Assembly: GCA_964396845.1 (NCBI GenBank)
Contig: CAYNGH010000149.1
Location: 1-8,267 of the forward strand
Direction of reading: 5' to 3'
Length of the DNA: 8,267 bases
Source of the DNA: CAYNGH01 sp964396845
GTDB lineage: Bacteria > Vulcanimicrobiota > JAJTBE01 > CAYNGH01
Positions 6,520-8,267 of this stretch are shown here, one piece after another. Numbering within the stretch: the stretch's first letter is position 1; the number at the start of each line of letters is the position of its first letter. A model generated the notes under the pieces. It was given only the letters and a program-made list of their open reading frames with translations. It was not told the DNA's origin and searched no databases. The position numbers and the translations under genes were made by a program.

Positions 6520-7521
6520 ATGCAAGCAGAAGAAAAAGTTGTCCAGTTCAAAGAGCAAATTGAGAGAATCACTGCCCAGATAAACCGATTCATTGTAGGC
6601 CAGGAAAACGTGGTCCGGGAAACCCTTATATGCCTGATTGCCGGCGGCAACATCCTGCTGGAAGGAGTGCCGGGACTGGGAAAGACCATGCTGGTGCGAA
6701 CCCTGGGGCAGGTTCTGGACATGAACTTTTCCCGGATTCAGTTCACCCCGGACCTGATGCCTGCAGATATCACCGGAACCAACCTGGTGGTGGAACGTGA
6801 AAGAGGCCGCCGGGAGTTCGAGTTTCAACATGGCCCCATATTTTCCAACCTTGTTCTGGCCGATGAAATCAACCGGGCAACCCCTAAGACCCAATCGGCC
6901 CTGCTGGAAGCCATGCAGGAACATTCCGCCACAGTATCGGGAAAAATCCACCAGCTACCGGAGCCTTTCATGGTGCTGGCCACCCAGAATCCCATCGAAA
7001 TGGAAGGAACATATCCCCTGCCGGAAGCCCAGCTGGATCGTTTCTTTTTCAAGACCATTGTGGGATTTCCCGGCCAAGAGGAGCTTCAACTGATAATGGA
7101 TCGCACCACGGGAGCTGATGTTCCACAGGTGGAAAAGGTCATGGGAGGACAGGAAATACTGGAGATGAGAGAGCTGTCCCGGCAAGTCCTGATGTCAACC
7201 CCGGTGAAGGAATATATTGCCCGGCTGGTGCTGGCCACTCACCCGGGTCAGGACAAGTCCACCTCTGGGGCAGAACGTTACATCCGCTTCGGAGCGAGTC
7301 CCAGGGCAGCCCAGACCCTGTCCCTGGCAGGTAAAGTCAACGCCATAATCGACGGACGTTTTAATGTCAGCTTCGATGATGTGGTAAAGATTGCAGTCCC
7401 AGCCATGCGTCACCGGCTTATCTTAAATTTCGAAGCCCAGGCTGAAGGTGTCCAGCCGGATCAGCTCATTGAAGATATAATTAACGAGGTGCCCCGTGAA
7501 AGCCAGAATCCCGGGAATTAA
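6520..7521 (+). CDS. MoxR family AAA+ ATPase
   Basis: A 333-aa ATPase of the MoxR group, chaperone-like AAA+ proteins thought to help assemble or activate envelope or metal-containing complexes. All core motifs are intact: Walker A GVPGLGKT (49-56), Walker B with D115-E116 in LVLADEINRA, sensor 1 ATQNP (154-158), a conserved arginine in AQLDRF (R174), and sensor 2 in GASPRA (R262). The lid domain follows to the C-terminus. Length is typical for the family. It lies 110 bp after the coiled-coil gene and overlaps the next gene by 26 bp, so the latter two at least are co-transcribed and probably translationally coupled. In Bat-type operons MoxR is followed by DUF58 and VWA genes; here a signal-peptide protein comes next instead. 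The specific client cannot be read from the sequence. Confidence 0.96.
   Translation: MQAEEKVVQFKEQIERITAQINRFIVGQENVVRETLICLIAGGNILLEGVPGLGKTMLVRTLGQVLDMNFSRIQFTPDLMPADITGTNLVVERERGRREFEFQHGPIFSNLVLADEINRATPKTQSALLEAMQEHSATVSGKIHQLPEPFMVLATQNPIEMEGTYPLPEAQLDRFFFKTIVGFPGQEELQLIMDRTTGADVPQVEKVMGGQEILEMRELSRQVLMSTPVKEYIARLVLATHPGQDKSTSGAERYIRFGASPRAAQTLSLAGKVNAIIDGRFNVSFDDVVKIAVPAMRHRLILNFEAQAEGVQPDQLIEDIINEVPRESQNPGN
7486..7491 (+). promoter_or_regulatory. Ribosome binding site inside moxR for the downstream GTG gene
   Basis: GAGGTG, with its GAGG core 6 bases before GTG 7496, lies inside the moxR coding region and supports a GTG start there with translational coupling. Confidence 0.6.
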
Positions 7522-8267
7522 AATAATCACCCATGTCCTTGTTCTGCTTTTGCTTCTCCTGGGAGGCCCGGCAGATGCCGATGTCTTGAAACATCCCCTG
7601 CAAATACAGACAGAACTTTCCAGCGGGGGTTTCCTCAAAGACAACTGCTCCCTGCCGGTGACTGTGGAAATAACCAACTCCGGGGAAGAATTCCAGGGCA
7701 AACTGTCCCTGAACCTTTATCGATACCACACTGGAGAGCCTGACAGTTATTACCAGGAAATCCAGGTCCCCGCCAGGGGAAGAAAACAATTCTTTCTTTA
7801 TATCCCTGCGGTTGAAAATGTATCATCAAAAATTACCGTGAAGGTTTCCCGGGGCAGAGATTTCATCGAAAAGCCAGTCATGACTCGGCGGGCAAACCCC
7901 GGGGATATTAATTTTATCATCCTAAATCGTCAGCGGGGAGGAATGGCTTATTTGTCGGGCTTCTCCGACATATTCACCGGCCCTAATGCCATTATCAACC
8001 TGGCATATCCGGATCCCTCAATCCTGCCCATCCACTGGAAATGCTATGACTCTGCTGATTATCTGCTGATAAACGACTACCCTTCCCTTAATCTGGATCG
8101 GGCCAGAGAAAAAGCCATCATTGAACATGTGATTGCCGGGGGACATCTTATTATTTCTACAAATCTGGACCCCAGCGAATTCAACGGTACCCTTCTCAAG
8201 GAATACCTTCCCATGCTTCCAGTGCGTACCATTGACATGGACTCCCCCGATGAAACTGTCTTCGCCC
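7496..8267 (+). CDS. Secreted or anchored protein with glutamine-amidotransferase-like domain, N-terminal part
   Basis: An open frame of 257 residues running off the right edge; I do not recognise a named family. It starts on GTG 7496 within the last 26 bp of moxR, with a good ribosome site. Residues 1-28 form a signal peptide: basic start (KARIPGIK), a hydrophobic run of valine and leucines, and ADA before a likely cleavage at 28/29. Residues about 30-130 are beta-rich (PVTVEITNSGEEFQGKL) like the immunoglobulin-like or CARDB-type domains of envelope proteins. From about 137 the pattern changes to FIILNRQRGG ... SADYLLINDYPSL ... IEHVIAGGHLIIS, which resembles the inactive glutamine-amidotransferase-like fold of membrane proteins encoded beside MoxR. 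No catalytic cysteine is visible at the expected point. The full protein probably carries a C-terminal membrane helix beyond the window. No ATG is possible near this point: the first in-frame ATG is far into the frame. Confidence 0.75.
   Translation, partial: MKARIPGIKIITHVLVLLLLLLGGPADADVLKHPLQIQTELSSGGFLKDNCSLPVTVEITNSGEEFQGKLSLNLYRYHTGEPDSYYQEIQVPARGRKQFFLYIPAVENVSSKITVKVSRGRDFIEKPVMTRRANPGDINFIILNRQRGGMAYLSGFSDIFTGPNAIINLAYPDPSILPIHWKCYDSADYLLINDYPSLNLDRAREKAIIEHVIAGGHLIISTNLDPSEFNGTLLKEYLPMLPVRTIDMDSPDETVFA

Noticed and set aside
6054..6563. 169-residue open frame on the plus strand bridging the gap before moxR
   Set aside because: It is a second-frame reading of the charged coiled-coil gene; basic and low-complexity, with no ribosome site. 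It would otherwise explain the 110-bp gap, but nothing supports it.
6382..6951. 189-residue open frame on the minus strand
   Set aside because: It is antisense to the Walker A and Walker B region of moxR, and has no family signature of its own.

Overview
The window looks like ordinary chromosomal DNA from a bacterium of medium G+C. It is tightly packed and relies on strong Shine-Dalgarno sites. The gene content suggests an anaerobe: a PflX-like radical SAM protein, a cysteine-cluster protein of the YkgJ/FliB type, and a MoxR-type membrane cassette. A clostridial or deltaproteobacterial (Desulfobacterota) lineage is plausible, but the sequence alone does not decide it. I see no tRNA, rRNA, CRISPR array, transposase or integration site.

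Layout. (1) Positions 1-925, minus strand: the N-terminal 308 residues of an NCS2 nucleobase permease, probably for purines, running off the left edge. (2) Positions 926-1138: a divergent intergenic region with a nested hairpin. (3) Positions 1139-2155, plus: a compact sigma-70 factor of the RpoD/RpoS kind with an extra basic block in region 3. (4) Positions 2248-3477, plus: a YkgJ/FliB-like cysteine-cluster protein. (5) Positions 3478-3678: an AT-rich gap with a perfect TATAAT box, a 9-bp direct repeat and an AT-rich hairpin. (6) Positions 3679-4758, plus: a COG1313/PflX-type radical SAM protein preceded by a twin-arginine signal and a possible lipobox. (7) Positions 4814 to the right edge, plus: a cassette of a membrane-anchored coiled-coil protein, a MoxR AAA+ ATPase, and a secreted or anchored protein with a glutamine-amidotransferase-like fold. 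The last gene starts on GTG inside the end of moxR and is cut by the window edge.

How the genes fit together. The MoxR cassette resembles the Bat (aerotolerance) type of operon, in which a MoxR ATPase works with DUF58, VWA and membrane proteins at the cell envelope. DUF58 and VWA genes would be expected beyond the right edge. The sigma factor, cysteine-cluster protein and exported radical SAM protein lie on the same strand, but gaps of 92 and 201 bp suggest at least partly separate transcription. The most unusual single item is the radical SAM protein carrying a Tat/lipoprotein-like leader. Next are the sigma factor's region 3 insertion and the MoxR cassette. No entirely new system can be demonstrated from this window.
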